Shown piece by piece: positions 34,301 to 41,596 of a DNA stretch of 49,200 nucleotides (position 1 is its first letter; each line of letters begins with the position of its first letter). This stretch comes from SYIM01 sp964581825. Lineage in GTDB: Bacteria; Pseudomonadota; Gammaproteobacteria; Burkholderiales; Burkholderiaceae_E. The stretch covers positions 1 through 49,200 of the forward strand of contig CAZORB010000009.1 of NCBI GenBank assembly GCA_964581825.1, written 5' to 3'. Position numbers and translations under genes: made by a program. The notes under the pieces are model-generated. The model saw only the letters and a list, made by a program, of their open reading frames with translations, was not told the origin of the DNA and did not search any database.

Positions 34301-34826
34301 GTTCGCGGTAACGCGACACACCCGCAGCTTCTTCGAGGAACACTCTCAGCTCTTCGGGGCGCGATTCGATGATTCGCGAGATTGTCCCTTGGCCGATGAT
34401 CGCGTAGGCCTTCGGGCCCAGGCCCGTACCCAGAAACAGGTCGTGAACGTCACGACGCCGAACGATCTGGTTGTTGATCGAATAGATGGACTGGCCGTCA
34501 CGCCCCAGCACGCGCCGTACCGACAGCTCAGCGAATTGCCCCCAGGAGCCCCCGATACGCCCGAGCGAATTGTCAAACACCAGCTCAACAGAGGCCCGTG
34601 CGGAGGCTTTACGTGAGGTGCTCCCGCTAAAAATCACGTCCTGCATGGACTCACCACGCAGCTCGGATGCCTTGGTTTCTCCCAGAACCCAGCGGACCGC
34701 GTCAATGATGTTCGACTTTCCACAACCGTTGGGGCCAACGATTCCAACCAGCTGCCCCGGCACCTCAAACGAGGTTGGCTCCACGAAGGACTTGAACCCT
34801 GACAACTTGATTTGTTTGAGTCGCAC
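31299..34826 (-). CDS. smc: Chromosome segregation protein SMC
   Basis: Condensin ATPase that organises and segregates the chromosome with ScpA and ScpB. 1175 residues. The head has Walker A GPNGCGKS at 31-38 and the Q-loop. Two long coiled coils (about 170-495 and 665-1000) flank a hinge near 510-660 with PWLQRHGLERLARLHP at its start. The C-terminal head has the ABC signature LLSGGEKALTAIALVFS and Walker B PFCLLDEVDAPLDD. The start is GTG at 34826, with GGGAG upstream; further in-frame codons to 34895 are not conserved. scpA and scpB are not in the window. Confidence 0.97.
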   Translation of the reverse strand: MRLKQIKLSGFKSFVEPTSFEVPGQLVGIVGPNGCGKSNIIDAVRWVLGETKASELRGESMQDVIFSGSTSRKASARASVELVFDNSLGRIGGSWGQFAELSVRRVLGRDGQSIYSINNQIVRRRDVHDLFLGTGLGPKAYAIIGQGTISRIIESRPEELRVFLEEAAGVSRYRERRRETEGRLSDTRENLTRVEDILRELNDQIGRLERQAELAARYRELESDRDAKQRMLWILRRDDALSEQTRIAGQIAAASTAIEERQALLRRLESELESVRAAHYAAGDQVHAAQGRLYDVNAEVARLESDIRVVAQTQGQLRERLDSLEQQANRARTLLENAEAEREAARERLAYEQEQSETQAAVSAQFADTLPDAEARVRESRLALDAARQLAAQSSQAIELSALRQRNAQNSLESLQIRRDRLKAELAGLSSIDPAELEDRREAVAAGEETESQLQQSVEEADSRWRELDAARAPAQQALRESEAALARIDARLSALRQLQQRLESQSKVQPWLQRHGLERLARLHPRLKIEPGWEAAFEATLRERVNALELGNLSMVSALASDPPPAKVSFYSGEIGAPAAPHAASLRPLSALAHCPDAGVQAMLADMLSSCYAAESLDQAFRDRNTLPAGALFVVREGHQVGRYSATLHAADTEAEGLLARLQEIDNLAREQRAQQMLVDDARGHAVRTESGAAEARATLEQMREEHARRLRELSSLRLEAQRLEQEASRLAGSRERIVSELEDIAQQAEQFQATLAELADEFDALDAQLGETQQRAEEQQFAMEEAEADLERRREQLRQAEADARESDFAVRSTEALIERLNQAAATAASQMQAAADERSQIDARLNDISDTDAREALQRSLAARVQAEAELGAARQRLDDISQQLRSGDEARLAAEREQEPLRERLHALQLEEQAARLNGEQFTAQLLEASVDEAAEASLRERFSETSPRPSWLQGEVTRLTNAITALGPVNLAALDELAQSRERQGFLQAQTADLNEAITTLEDAIRKIDRETRTLLRDTYDTVNRHFGELFPRLFGGGEARLILTGEEILDAGIQVMAQPPGKRNTSIHLLSGGEKALTAIALVFSLFQINPAPFCLLDEVDAPLDDSNTERYAEMVRAMSAQTQFLFITHNKIAMEFAEQLIGVTMQEKGVSRLVAVDLEAAANFAKAA

Positions 34827-34880
34827 CCGTACTCCCGGCGGAATAAAAGGTCGGGCCGGAATCGGTCGGCCATCCCCTCC

Positions 34881-34886
34881 TATAAT
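34881..34886 (+). promoter_or_regulatory. Possible -10 element for queF
   Basis: A perfect TATAAT in the 113-bp gap between the divergent starts of smc and queF, 54 bp before the queF ATG. No -35 is visible at normal spacing, so support is the hexamer and location only. Confidence 0.3.
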
Positions 34887-34914
34887 ACTATCCAACCCGT
34901 CAACGCCAGCCTTC

Positions 34915-34930
34915 GACTTCTTGAGAAGTC
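34915..34930 (+). repeat. Hairpin just upstream of queF
   Basis: GACTTC (34915-34920) pairs perfectly with GAAGTC (34925-34930) around a TTGA loop, nine bases before the queF ATG. The only ribosome-site-like run (GAGAAG, 34923-34928) lies in its loop and right arm, so the hairpin could mask it. I see no preQ1 riboswitch consensus here. Confidence 0.4.
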
Positions 34931-34939
34931 ACTTATAAA

Positions 34940-35359
34940 ATGCCGTCTAAACCATCAAAAAAAATAGACATTTTCGCCAATCCAAACCCTGATCGAGATT
35001 ACCTCGTTCATTTTGAGATTCCCGAATTCACCTGCCTTTGCCCTCTGACGGGGCAGCCCGATTTCGCTCTGCTGGTCATCGACTACGTTCCTGATCGGAG
35101 CAATATTGAGCTGAAATCGCTGAAGCAGTACATGTGGTCGTTTCGCGATGAAGGCGCCTTTCACGAGGCTGTAACTAATCGTATCCTGGGCGACCTGGCC
35201 AAAGCGATACGACCACGATTCATGCGCCTGACCGCGCGCTGGTACGTCAGGGGCGGAATCTTCACGACCGTGGTGGTTGAGCACCGCAAGCGGGGCTGGA
35301 AGGCGTCTATTCCGCTCGAGCCGCCAGTTGCCAATGGCGCACCAACTTCATTTCGTTAA
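34940..35359 (+). CDS. queF: NADPH-dependent 7-cyano-7-deazaguanine reductase
   Basis: Reduces preQ0 to preQ1 in queuosine biosynthesis for tRNA wobble modification. 139 residues, so it is the short (type I) single-domain form rather than the long gammaproteobacterial one. The tunnel-fold catalytic motif FTCLCPLTGQPDFA has Cys34 for the thioimide adduct and Asp41, and the QueF signature ELKSLKQYMWSFRDEGAFHE follows. The C-terminus carries RWYVRGGIFTTVVVEHRKRG. No other queuosine genes are nearby. It is divergent from smc, and dapC begins 24 bp after its stop. Confidence 0.95.
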   Translation: MPSKPSKKIDIFANPNPDRDYLVHFEIPEFTCLCPLTGQPDFALLVIDYVPDRSNIELKSLKQYMWSFRDEGAFHEAVTNRILGDLAKAIRPRFMRLTARWYVRGGIFTTVVVEHRKRGWKASIPLEPPVANGAPTSFR

Positions 35360-35383
35360 TGTTCAACGGTTTAGCAATTAATC

Positions 35384-36574
35384 TTGAACCGATTTCTTAA
35401 CAATCTGCAGCCCTACCCCTTCGAACGGTTACGGTCACTCCTCAGCGGTGTCACGCCGGCGGCAAATTACTCTGCCATCAGCCTGTCCATCGGTGAGCCA
35501 AGGCATCCGACCCCCGCGCTGCTCATTGACGCCCTGCGCGAGGCCACCGCTGGTCTTGCCGTGTACCCCCCAACGGCGGGCAGCCCCGAACTACGCGAGG
35601 CGATTTCCCAGTGGATCGGGCAACGCTACCGGATTCCGGCACCTGACCCGGCTACCCAGGTTCTGCCAGTCAACGGTTCTCGAGAAGCGCTGTTCTCTTT
35701 TGCGCAAACCGTGATCGACCCGGCGACCAGCGCATGGGTTGTCTGCCCTAACCCGTTCTATCAGATCTACGAGGGCGCGGCGCTGCTTGCAGGCGGCCGC
35801 ACCTGGTTCGTCAACCAAACCGTCGAAAACGGCTTTCGGTGCAACTTCGATTCGGTTCCGGAGCAAGTGTGGCAAGGCTGTCGCTTGCTGTTTACCTGTT
35901 CTCCGGGAAATCCCACCGGCGCAGTCATGACCCTCGATGACTGGAGGAAGCTATTCGATCTATCGGACAGATATCAGTTTGTGATCGCATCCGACGAGTG
36001 CTACTCGGAAATTTATTTTGACGAAGATAAGCCGCCACTGGGCGCGCTGGAGGCAGCCCGACAGCTGGGCCGTAATGACTACCGCCGCCTGATGGTGTTT
36101 TCAAGCCTTTCGAAACGCTCGAATGCACCGGGGTTGCGCTCAGGCTTCGTCGCCGGAGACGCGGCGCTCATTAAACCTTTCCTTCTGTATCGCACCTACC
36201 ACGGGGGGGCGATGAGCCCCACGGTCCAGAAGGCTTCGATCGCGGCGTGGAATGACGAATCCCACGTCGCCGCCAATCGACAGAAGTACCGCGAAAAATT
36301 CGACTCGGTCACGCCGATTATCGCTCGCGTGCTCGAGGTGGAGAAGCCAGAGGCCGGTTTCTACCTGTGGGCGCGCGTGCCAGGCGGTGACGACCAGGCG
36401 TTCTGCCGGCAGCTTTTGGCGGAATATAATGTGCTGGTTTTGCCGGGAAGTTTCCTAGCCCGGGAGCAGCAAGGTATCAACCCTGGCCGCGGTTACGTCA
36501 GGCTGGCTCTGGTGGATGGGCATCAACAATGTCTAGAGGCCGCCCAGCGAATCGAGCAGATGCTTAATCGCTGA
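35384..36574 (+). CDS. dapC: Succinyldiaminopimelate transaminase
   Basis: PLP-dependent class I/II aminotransferase converting N-succinyl-2-amino-6-oxopimelate to N-succinyl-diaminopimelate on the lysine and peptidoglycan pathway. 396 residues. It opens NRFLNNLQPYPFERLRSLL, then SLSIGEPRHPTP, PLP-contact segments VCPNPFYQIYEGAAL and CSPGNPTGAVM, and the Schiff-base Lys in SSLSKRSNAPGLRSGF. The start is TTG at 35384; no ATG precedes the conserved N-terminus and no clear ribosome site is visible. It is followed at 41 bp by dapD, the next-lower-numbered step, supporting the substrate assignment. Confidence 0.93.
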   Translation: MNRFLNNLQPYPFERLRSLLSGVTPAANYSAISLSIGEPRHPTPALLIDALREATAGLAVYPPTAGSPELREAISQWIGQRYRIPAPDPATQVLPVNGSREALFSFAQTVIDPATSAWVVCPNPFYQIYEGAALLAGGRTWFVNQTVENGFRCNFDSVPEQVWQGCRLLFTCSPGNPTGAVMTLDDWRKLFDLSDRYQFVIASDECYSEIYFDEDKPPLGALEAARQLGRNDYRRLMVFSSLSKRSNAPGLRSGFVAGDAALIKPFLLYRTYHGGAMSPTVQKASIAAWNDESHVAANRQKYREKFDSVTPIIARVLEVEKPEAGFYLWARVPGGDDQAFCRQLLAEYNVLVLPGSFLAREQQGINPGRGYVRLALVDGHQQCLEAAQRIEQMLNR

Positions 36575-36615
36575 ACTGGCCTCCCACCCTTCTCTAACCC
36601 AACCGATATCCCCCG

Positions 36616-37437
36616 ATGAACGCACTGCAGCAGACGATTGAACAGGCGTGGGAGCGCCGCACAGACCTGAGCCCCCGATCCGCGCCAACGGAATTTCGCC
36701 AGGCGGTCGATCAGGCGATAGCGAAGCTTAACGACGGATCTTTGCGCGTCGCCGAAAAGATCGACGGACAGTGGGTCACACACCAGTGGCTGAAAAAGGC
36801 GGTCTTGCTTTCGTTCAGGCTGGAAGACAACGTGCCGGTTTCCGGCGGTGACCTCCGTTTTTATGACAAAGTTCCAACCAAGTTCGCCAATTGGTCAGCG
36901 GACGATTTTGCATCGGCGGGCTTTCGCGTAGTGCCCCCTGCAGTCGCGCGGCGCGGCGCGTTCATCAGTCGGAACGTCGTTCTGATGCCGTCTTACGTAA
37001 ACATCGGCGCCTGGATTGGCGAAGGTACGATGGTCGACACGTGGGCGACGGTCGGATCGTGTGCACAAATCGGTGCAAACGTTCATCTGTCTGGCGGTGT
37101 CGGAATTGGAGGCGTTCTCGAACCGCTTCAGGCGAATCCCACCATCATCGAAGACAACTGCTTCATCGGCGCAAGGTCTGAAATTGTCGAGGGTGTCATC
37201 GTCGAGGCCCACTCCGTGATTTCGATGGGGGTATTCATCGGCGCGAGCACCCGGATAGTCGACCGGCAAAGCGGTGAGGTCCTGTACGGCCGCGTACCAT
37301 CCGGGTCGGTCGTGGTACCTGGAAGCATGCCCTCTGGCGATGGGCGCATCAGCCTCTACTGTGCGGTCATCGTCAAGCGTGTTGACGCGCAGACGCGCGC
37401 CAAAACCGCCATCAACGATCTGCTGCGCGGAGACTGA
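36616..37437 (+). CDS. dapD: Tetrahydrodipicolinate N-succinyltransferase
   Basis: Succinylates tetrahydrodipicolinate using succinyl-CoA, committing to the succinylase branch of lysine/meso-DAP synthesis. 273 residues. An N-terminal helical domain (about 1-100) with FRLEDNVPVSGGDLRFYDK leads into a left-handed beta-helix of hexapeptide repeats (MPSYVNIGAWIGEGTMVDTW, GSCAQIGANVHLSGGVGIGG, NCFIGARSEIVEGV). The ATG at 36616 matches the family, but the preceding 30 bases are pyrimidine-rich with no Shine-Dalgarno. It lies between dapC and the ArsC-like gene. Confidence 0.97.
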   Translation: MNALQQTIEQAWERRTDLSPRSAPTEFRQAVDQAIAKLNDGSLRVAEKIDGQWVTHQWLKKAVLLSFRLEDNVPVSGGDLRFYDKVPTKFANWSADDFASAGFRVVPPAVARRGAFISRNVVLMPSYVNIGAWIGEGTMVDTWATVGSCAQIGANVHLSGGVGIGGVLEPLQANPTIIEDNCFIGARSEIVEGVIVEAHSVISMGVFIGASTRIVDRQSGEVLYGRVPSGSVVVPGSMPSGDGRISLYCAVIVKRVDAQTRAKTAINDLLRGD

Positions 37438-37441
37438 ACCG

Positions 37442-37855
37442 GTGTCGAAACGGGTGGGCGCAGCACCGGGCGATATAGATGCGCCCATCACTGTGTTTGG
37501 CATCCAGAACTGCGACCAGGTTCGTAAGGCACGTGCCTGGCTGCAGGCCGCGGGCTATTCCTATCGCTTTCATGATTTCCGCGTCGATGGCCTGCAGCCG
37601 GATCTTCTCGCAGGCTGGTTACGACATGTTCCCTGGGATTCCCTGCTTAACCGCCGCGGCACCACCTGGCGCAAGCTTGACGAATCCCGACGGGCGTCTG
37701 TGACAGACCAGCTAAGCGCGTCGGAACTGATGCTTGCCGAACCTACTTTGGTTAAACGCCCGGTTCTGCAGCAAGGTCAAAAAATGCTTGTGGGCTTTTC
37801 AGAGCCGCTTTACAGCGCCTTTTTTGGCCCGCAAGACGGCGCCTCGCGGTCGTGA
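37442..37855 (+). CDS. ArsC/Spx-like thioredoxin-fold protein (YffB type)
   Basis: A 137-residue protein of the ArsC-related family, whose role is unknown; homologues are often placed among the dap genes. The core begins ITVFGIQNCDQVRKARAWLQ with a single Cys in the CDxxRKA motif (not CxxC), then YRFHDFRVDGLQPDLLAGWL, DSLLNRRGTTWRKL and PTLVKRPVL, which has the Arg expected for the cis-Pro region. The GTG at 37442, four bases after the dapD stop, is the likely start, but a GTG four codons later is possible. Arsenate reduction itself is unlikely from context. Confidence 0.85.
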   Translation: MSKRVGAAPGDIDAPITVFGIQNCDQVRKARAWLQAAGYSYRFHDFRVDGLQPDLLAGWLRHVPWDSLLNRRGTTWRKLDESRRASVTDQLSASELMLAEPTLVKRPVLQQGQKMLVGFSEPLYSAFFGPQDGASRS

Positions 37856-38856
37856 TCTCCCCTTCGGCGCGCAGCGTCGCTTCGGCCGATCAGGCGACCA
37901 TCGAACTGTCTACATTACGAGACTGCCTGCGTTGGGCGGTCTCACGTTTTGGGCAGTCGCACATACACACTGGCCACGGCACCGCCTCGCTGTTTGATGA
38001 GGCGGTAGCGCTTGCTCTCTGGTCGCTTCACTTACCACCGGATGAACTTGAGCGCTGGCTTGACGCGCGGCTTACGCGAAGCGAAGTTCAATCCCTTATA
38101 GCGCTCTTCGAAGCACGTTGCGGATCGCGGTTGCCTGCGGCTTACCTCACAGGCGAGGCCTGGCTTCGGGGTATCTGTTTCAAAAGTGACGCCAGGGCCC
38201 TGGTACCCCGCTCGCTGATTGCTGAAGCCCTCGACACCAGTCTTCCGGATTACCTTCACGCGTTTGAGCGACCACCGGGCTGGCCTCAGCGGCTACTCGA
38301 TTTGTGTACCGGCGGGGGGAGCCTCGCAATCCACTGTGCCCTCCAGTTTCCCGACGCCTCGGTCTGCGCCAGCGACCTGAGCGAATCAGCACTCGCGCTG
38401 GCAGCCGAAAATCTGACGCTGCACGGTCTCGATCAGCGAGTCCGTCTGCTATGCGGCGACTTGCTCGAACCCCACGAATCAGAGCCATTTGATCTTATTG
38501 TCTGTAATCCGCCCTATGTTTGCGACGCTTCAATGGCGCGCCTGCCAGCAGAGTTCAAGGCAGAGCCGCAACTGGCACTCGCGGGCGGCGTGGACGGCAT
38601 GGATCTTGTCCGTCGCATCCTTGCGCAGGCGCCCCGTTGCCTCGCCGACCACGGGCTGCTGCTGCTTGAAATCGGCCATGAAGCCGATCATTTCGAGCAG
38701 GCCTTCCCTCGACTCGAGTTCGCCTACCTACCCGTCGAGGCTGGGGACCGCATGCTGGTAGCTATTGAAGCTGAGGCGCTGCGGCGGCTCGGCGCAAGCA
38801 CCGCCCGTCACGCACCATCCAGGAAGCGGCCCACACGGCGGCAGTCGGCAGCGTGA
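37852..38856 (+). CDS. prmB: Ribosomal protein L3 glutamine methyltransferase
   Basis: SAM-dependent N5-glutamine methyltransferase that modifies L3. 334 residues. The N-terminal helical domain includes LRDCLRWAVSRFGQSHIHTGHG and PAAYLTGEAWLRG. The Rossmann domain has the SAM loop LLDLCTGGGSLAIHCAL, DLSESALALAAENL, and the catalytic NPPY in FDLIVCNPPYVCD. The phrase FGQSHIHTGHGT favours PrmB over PrmC. The GTG at 37852 overlaps the previous stop as GTGA, and its own stop overlaps the next gene the same way. dapE, which usually lies just before prmB in this order, is absent. Confidence 0.93.
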   Translation: MISPSARSVASADQATIELSTLRDCLRWAVSRFGQSHIHTGHGTASLFDEAVALALWSLHLPPDELERWLDARLTRSEVQSLIALFEARCGSRLPAAYLTGEAWLRGICFKSDARALVPRSLIAEALDTSLPDYLHAFERPPGWPQRLLDLCTGGGSLAIHCALQFPDASVCASDLSESALALAAENLTLHGLDQRVRLLCGDLLEPHESEPFDLIVCNPPYVCDASMARLPAEFKAEPQLALAGGVDGMDLVRRILAQAPRCLADHGLLLLEIGHEADHFEQAFPRLEFAYLPVEAGDRMLVAIEAEALRRLGASTARHAPSRKRPTRRQSAA

Positions 38857-40847
38857 TTCGGCTTCGCGGCCTCACCTTGTCGCGTGGCGGCCGCGAGCTG
38901 CTGCGCGAAGCCGACGCTGCGATCGCGGCCGGTGAACGAATCGCCCTCATCGGGCTAAACGGATCTGGCAAGACCAGCCTGCTATCAGCGTTCACTGGCG
39001 AGGTGAGTCCCGATGCGGGCAGCATTGAGCAGCCGTTCAAGCGGGTCATCCGCCTTGAGCAGTCCTTGCCGTCGAGTCCGCTTCCGGCCTGGCAGCACCT
39101 GCTTGCCGCCGACGGTGCGTTACGCGACGCACAGGATGCGCTGGCTCAGGCTGAGCAGGCCTTTTCCGACAGCCCAGATGGCGAGCAAAGCACGTCAGGC
39201 TTAGCGGTCGCCCAAGCTCACATGGCCTGGCTCGAGGCAGGCGGGGCCGATGCGCCGGCCCGTGCCAGAGCGCTTCTGTCAGGTCTGGGGTTCAGCCCTG
39301 AGGCCAGCGAGCAGCCAGTCGACGCTTTGTCGGGTGGCTGGCGCATGCGCTTGAATCTTGCGCGGGCGTTGTTTGCCCCTGCAGACCTGCTGCTGCTCGA
39401 CGAGCCCACCAATCACCTGGATCTGGACGCTGTACTCTGGTTAGAGCGCTGGCTGGTGCGCTCACCCTGCACAATGGTGATCGTGTCTCACGATCGTGAT
39501 TTCCTTGATCGGGTCGTCAAGGCCTGCCTGCATATTGATGAGGGCCGGCTGGTGCGATTCGCTGGAGGCTACAGCGACTTTGAGCGACAGCGCGCAGCGC
39601 GAGCACTGCAACTGACACGGGAGCGCGAGTCGATCGCGGCACGCGCAGCCCACCTTGAGTCATTCATTCGCCGGTTTCGTGCGCAGGCCACCCGGGCCAA
39701 GCAGGTACAGAGCCGAATCAAGGCGCTCGAGCGGATGGCTGAGGTTGAGTCGGTCCGCGCGCTGTCCGGCATTGATATCGAACTGGCCCCAGCAGACGAC
39801 TGCCCCGAGCACCTTGTTCTGGTTGAGGATCTGGCGGCAGGCTATAACGAACAGGCTGTTGTCCAGACGCAGGCGTTGCAGATTGTGCGGGGCGCTCGAA
39901 TTGGTGTGCTGGGCAGAAACGGCGCGGGTAAAAGTACGCTGATCAAGACGCTGGTGGGTGAACTGCCTCCGGTGTCGGGCAGCGTATCGATTGCTCGTGG
40001 CCTTCGAATTGGCTACTTCGCGCAACAGGGTGTCGATCAGCTCCGCGATGACGACTCCGCGCTACGTCATCTACAACGAGCGGCCCCGAATGAGCGGGAG
40101 CAGTCGCTTCGCGACTTCATGGGCCGTTTCGGCTTTCGCGGCGAGGATGCCACGCGCCCTGTCGGGCCGATGTCGGGGGGCGAAAAGGCTCGCCTCCTGT
40201 TTACCCTGCTTGCCTGGCAACGACCTCAGTTATTGATCCTGGACGAGCCGACCAATCACCTGGACGCGCAGACTCGAGACTCGCTTGCCGATGCGCTCGC
40301 GCGGTTTGACGGCGCGCTCCTCCTGGTATCGCACGACCGGTATCTGCTTCGCTCAAGCGTTGACCGCTTCGTTATCGTCACCGACGGTCAACTGATGACT
40401 TATGACGGCGATCTCGATGACTACGATGCATGGGTCATGCAGCAGCGAGAGGCTGCGGTAACCTCTCCCGGCGGACCTGCTTCTCGTACACCAGATGCTC
40501 AATCGCCAGGCAATATGCCGGCTGCTGGCGGCGGGTCGGACCGTCGATCCGAGCGGCGACTCGCAGCCGAGCGACGCTCTGCACTGGCAGCCCTTACTCG
40601 CGACATCGACACCGAGCTTCGCAAGGTCGAAGCAAGGCTTGAGCAAACTGAAGCAGAACTGAAGTCATTAGATGCCGCACTGCAGAGCCCCGAGCTCTAT
40701 GCCCCAGGCTCAGACGGCAGCCGGGTCTCCGATTTGAATCGAAGGCGCGCGAGTGTTTCCCGCGAACGGGACGACATAGAAACCCGCTGGCTCGAGCTCC
40801 AAACGCAACGCGAAGAGCAGGTCGCGGCGTTTGAGGCCAGACACTAG
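38853..40847 (+). CDS. ABC-F family ATPase (YheS-like)
   Basis: A cytosolic protein with two ABC domains and no membrane segments, of the family that acts on ribosomes (EttA, Uup, YheS). 664 residues. Domain 1: Walker A GLNGSGKT near 36-43, LSGGWRMRLNLARAL, LLLLDEPTNHLDLD. The linker with many Arg and Gln (about 240-310) contains the P-site tRNA interaction motif. Domain 2: GRNGAGKSTLIKTL, MSGGEKARLLF, LLILDEPTNHLDAQT. The C-terminus (about 575-660) is a charged coiled coil. I prefer YheS over Uup on length and layout. The GTG start overlaps the prmB stop. Confidence 0.9.
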   Translation: MIRLRGLTLSRGGRELLREADAAIAAGERIALIGLNGSGKTSLLSAFTGEVSPDAGSIEQPFKRVIRLEQSLPSSPLPAWQHLLAADGALRDAQDALAQAEQAFSDSPDGEQSTSGLAVAQAHMAWLEAGGADAPARARALLSGLGFSPEASEQPVDALSGGWRMRLNLARALFAPADLLLLDEPTNHLDLDAVLWLERWLVRSPCTMVIVSHDRDFLDRVVKACLHIDEGRLVRFAGGYSDFERQRAARALQLTRERESIAARAAHLESFIRRFRAQATRAKQVQSRIKALERMAEVESVRALSGIDIELAPADDCPEHLVLVEDLAAGYNEQAVVQTQALQIVRGARIGVLGRNGAGKSTLIKTLVGELPPVSGSVSIARGLRIGYFAQQGVDQLRDDDSALRHLQRAAPNEREQSLRDFMGRFGFRGEDATRPVGPMSGGEKARLLFTLLAWQRPQLLILDEPTNHLDAQTRDSLADALARFDGALLLVSHDRYLLRSSVDRFVIVTDGQLMTYDGDLDDYDAWVMQQREAAVTSPGGPASRTPDAQSPGNMPAAGGGSDRRSERRLAAERRSALAALTRDIDTELRKVEARLEQTEAELKSLDAALQSPELYAPGSDGSRVSDLNRRRASVSRERDDIETRWLELQTQREEQVAAFEARH

Positions 40848-40859
40848 CGGGCACAGACC

Positions 40860-41492
40860 TTACTTGGGTGCCAGGGCCGCCTTTCGATCGGCATTGACGC
40901 GCTGCACCGACGCTCGCTCGCCGAGAAGCTTCAGGTAATCGCGAACCGGAAATGCGGCCATTAGATCCTCTCCGTACACGGCCTTGGTTGCCATCGACAC
41001 CAGCGGAAGATGGACCAGGCCTGCGCAATCTGCGTAGCTGAACTGGTCTCCAGCCAGATAGGGACCGAATCGGGCCAGCTTTCCAAACGCCGCGATCACC
41101 TTGATGAGATCGTCCCGAGTTTGGGCAAGGGTTTCTTCGGGAACGCTGCCGCCGAAGAACGCCTGCGGGTAGAGGCGCCTTGCGGTGAGCTCGACATGCG
41201 TTTCAAGGAATGTCACCAGCTCGCGGACCTTGGCACGTTCCCAGGGGTCAGCGGGGAGCAGTGATGGCGCAGGTTGAAGCTCCTCAAGGTACTCAACGAT
41301 CACCTGCGACTCACAGAGCGGCCCGTGTTCGGTGTCGATGAACGGGATTTTCCCAAGAGGACTGAGCGCCAGGGTCGCGGGATCTTTGCTCGCCCGGTTA
41401 TAGACTTCCTCGAATGGAAGCCCTTTCTCGAGCAAGACGAGCTTCACCTTGTTGTAGTAATTGCTGATTGCAAAACCATGCAGCCTGATCAT
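40860..41492 (-). CDS. Glutathione S-transferase family protein
   Basis: A 210-residue cytosolic GST. The N-terminal thioredoxin-like domain begins IRLHGFAISNYYNKVKLVLLEKGLPFEEV, with the cis-Pro loop in LGKIPFIDTEHG and the glutathione-contact LCESQVIVEYLEE. The C-terminal helical domain has GDQFSYADCAGLVHLPL. Subclass and substrate cannot be assigned. I use the ATG at 41492, where the domain starts; the frame continues 24 codons further up without conserved sequence. It stands alone, convergent with the ABC-F gene (12-bp gap) and divergent from the dehydrogenase operon. Confidence 0.9.
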   Translation of the reverse strand: MIRLHGFAISNYYNKVKLVLLEKGLPFEEVYNRASKDPATLALSPLGKIPFIDTEHGPLCESQVIVEYLEELQPAPSLLPADPWERAKVRELVTFLETHVELTARRLYPQAFFGGSVPEETLAQTRDDLIKVIAAFGKLARFGPYLAGDQFSYADCAGLVHLPLVSMATKAVYGEDLMAAFPVRDYLKLLGERASVQRVNADRKAALAPK

Positions 41493-41583
41493 CCTGTGCC
41501 CCCTGTCGTCAACGGCGCGGCAGTCGCGCCAGGTCGTATCAAACCATCCCACTCGCGCTGGCAAGTGTAGCGCGCGCGCCGGT

Positions 41584-41589
41584 TACAAT
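41584..41589 (+). promoter_or_regulatory. Putative -10 element of the 41597-45572 operon
   Basis: TACAAT ends seven bases before the ATG at 41597. There is no Shine-Dalgarno in between, so transcription may start at the ATG itself. The -35 region (GGCAAG or TGGCAA around 41559-41565) is poor. Confidence 0.4.
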
Positions 41590-41596
41590 CAGCTTC

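Noticed and set aside
34827..34939. preQ1 riboswitch ahead of queF
   Set aside because: No preQ1 consensus (short hairpin followed by an A-rich tail with its pairing) could be found in the 113 bp.
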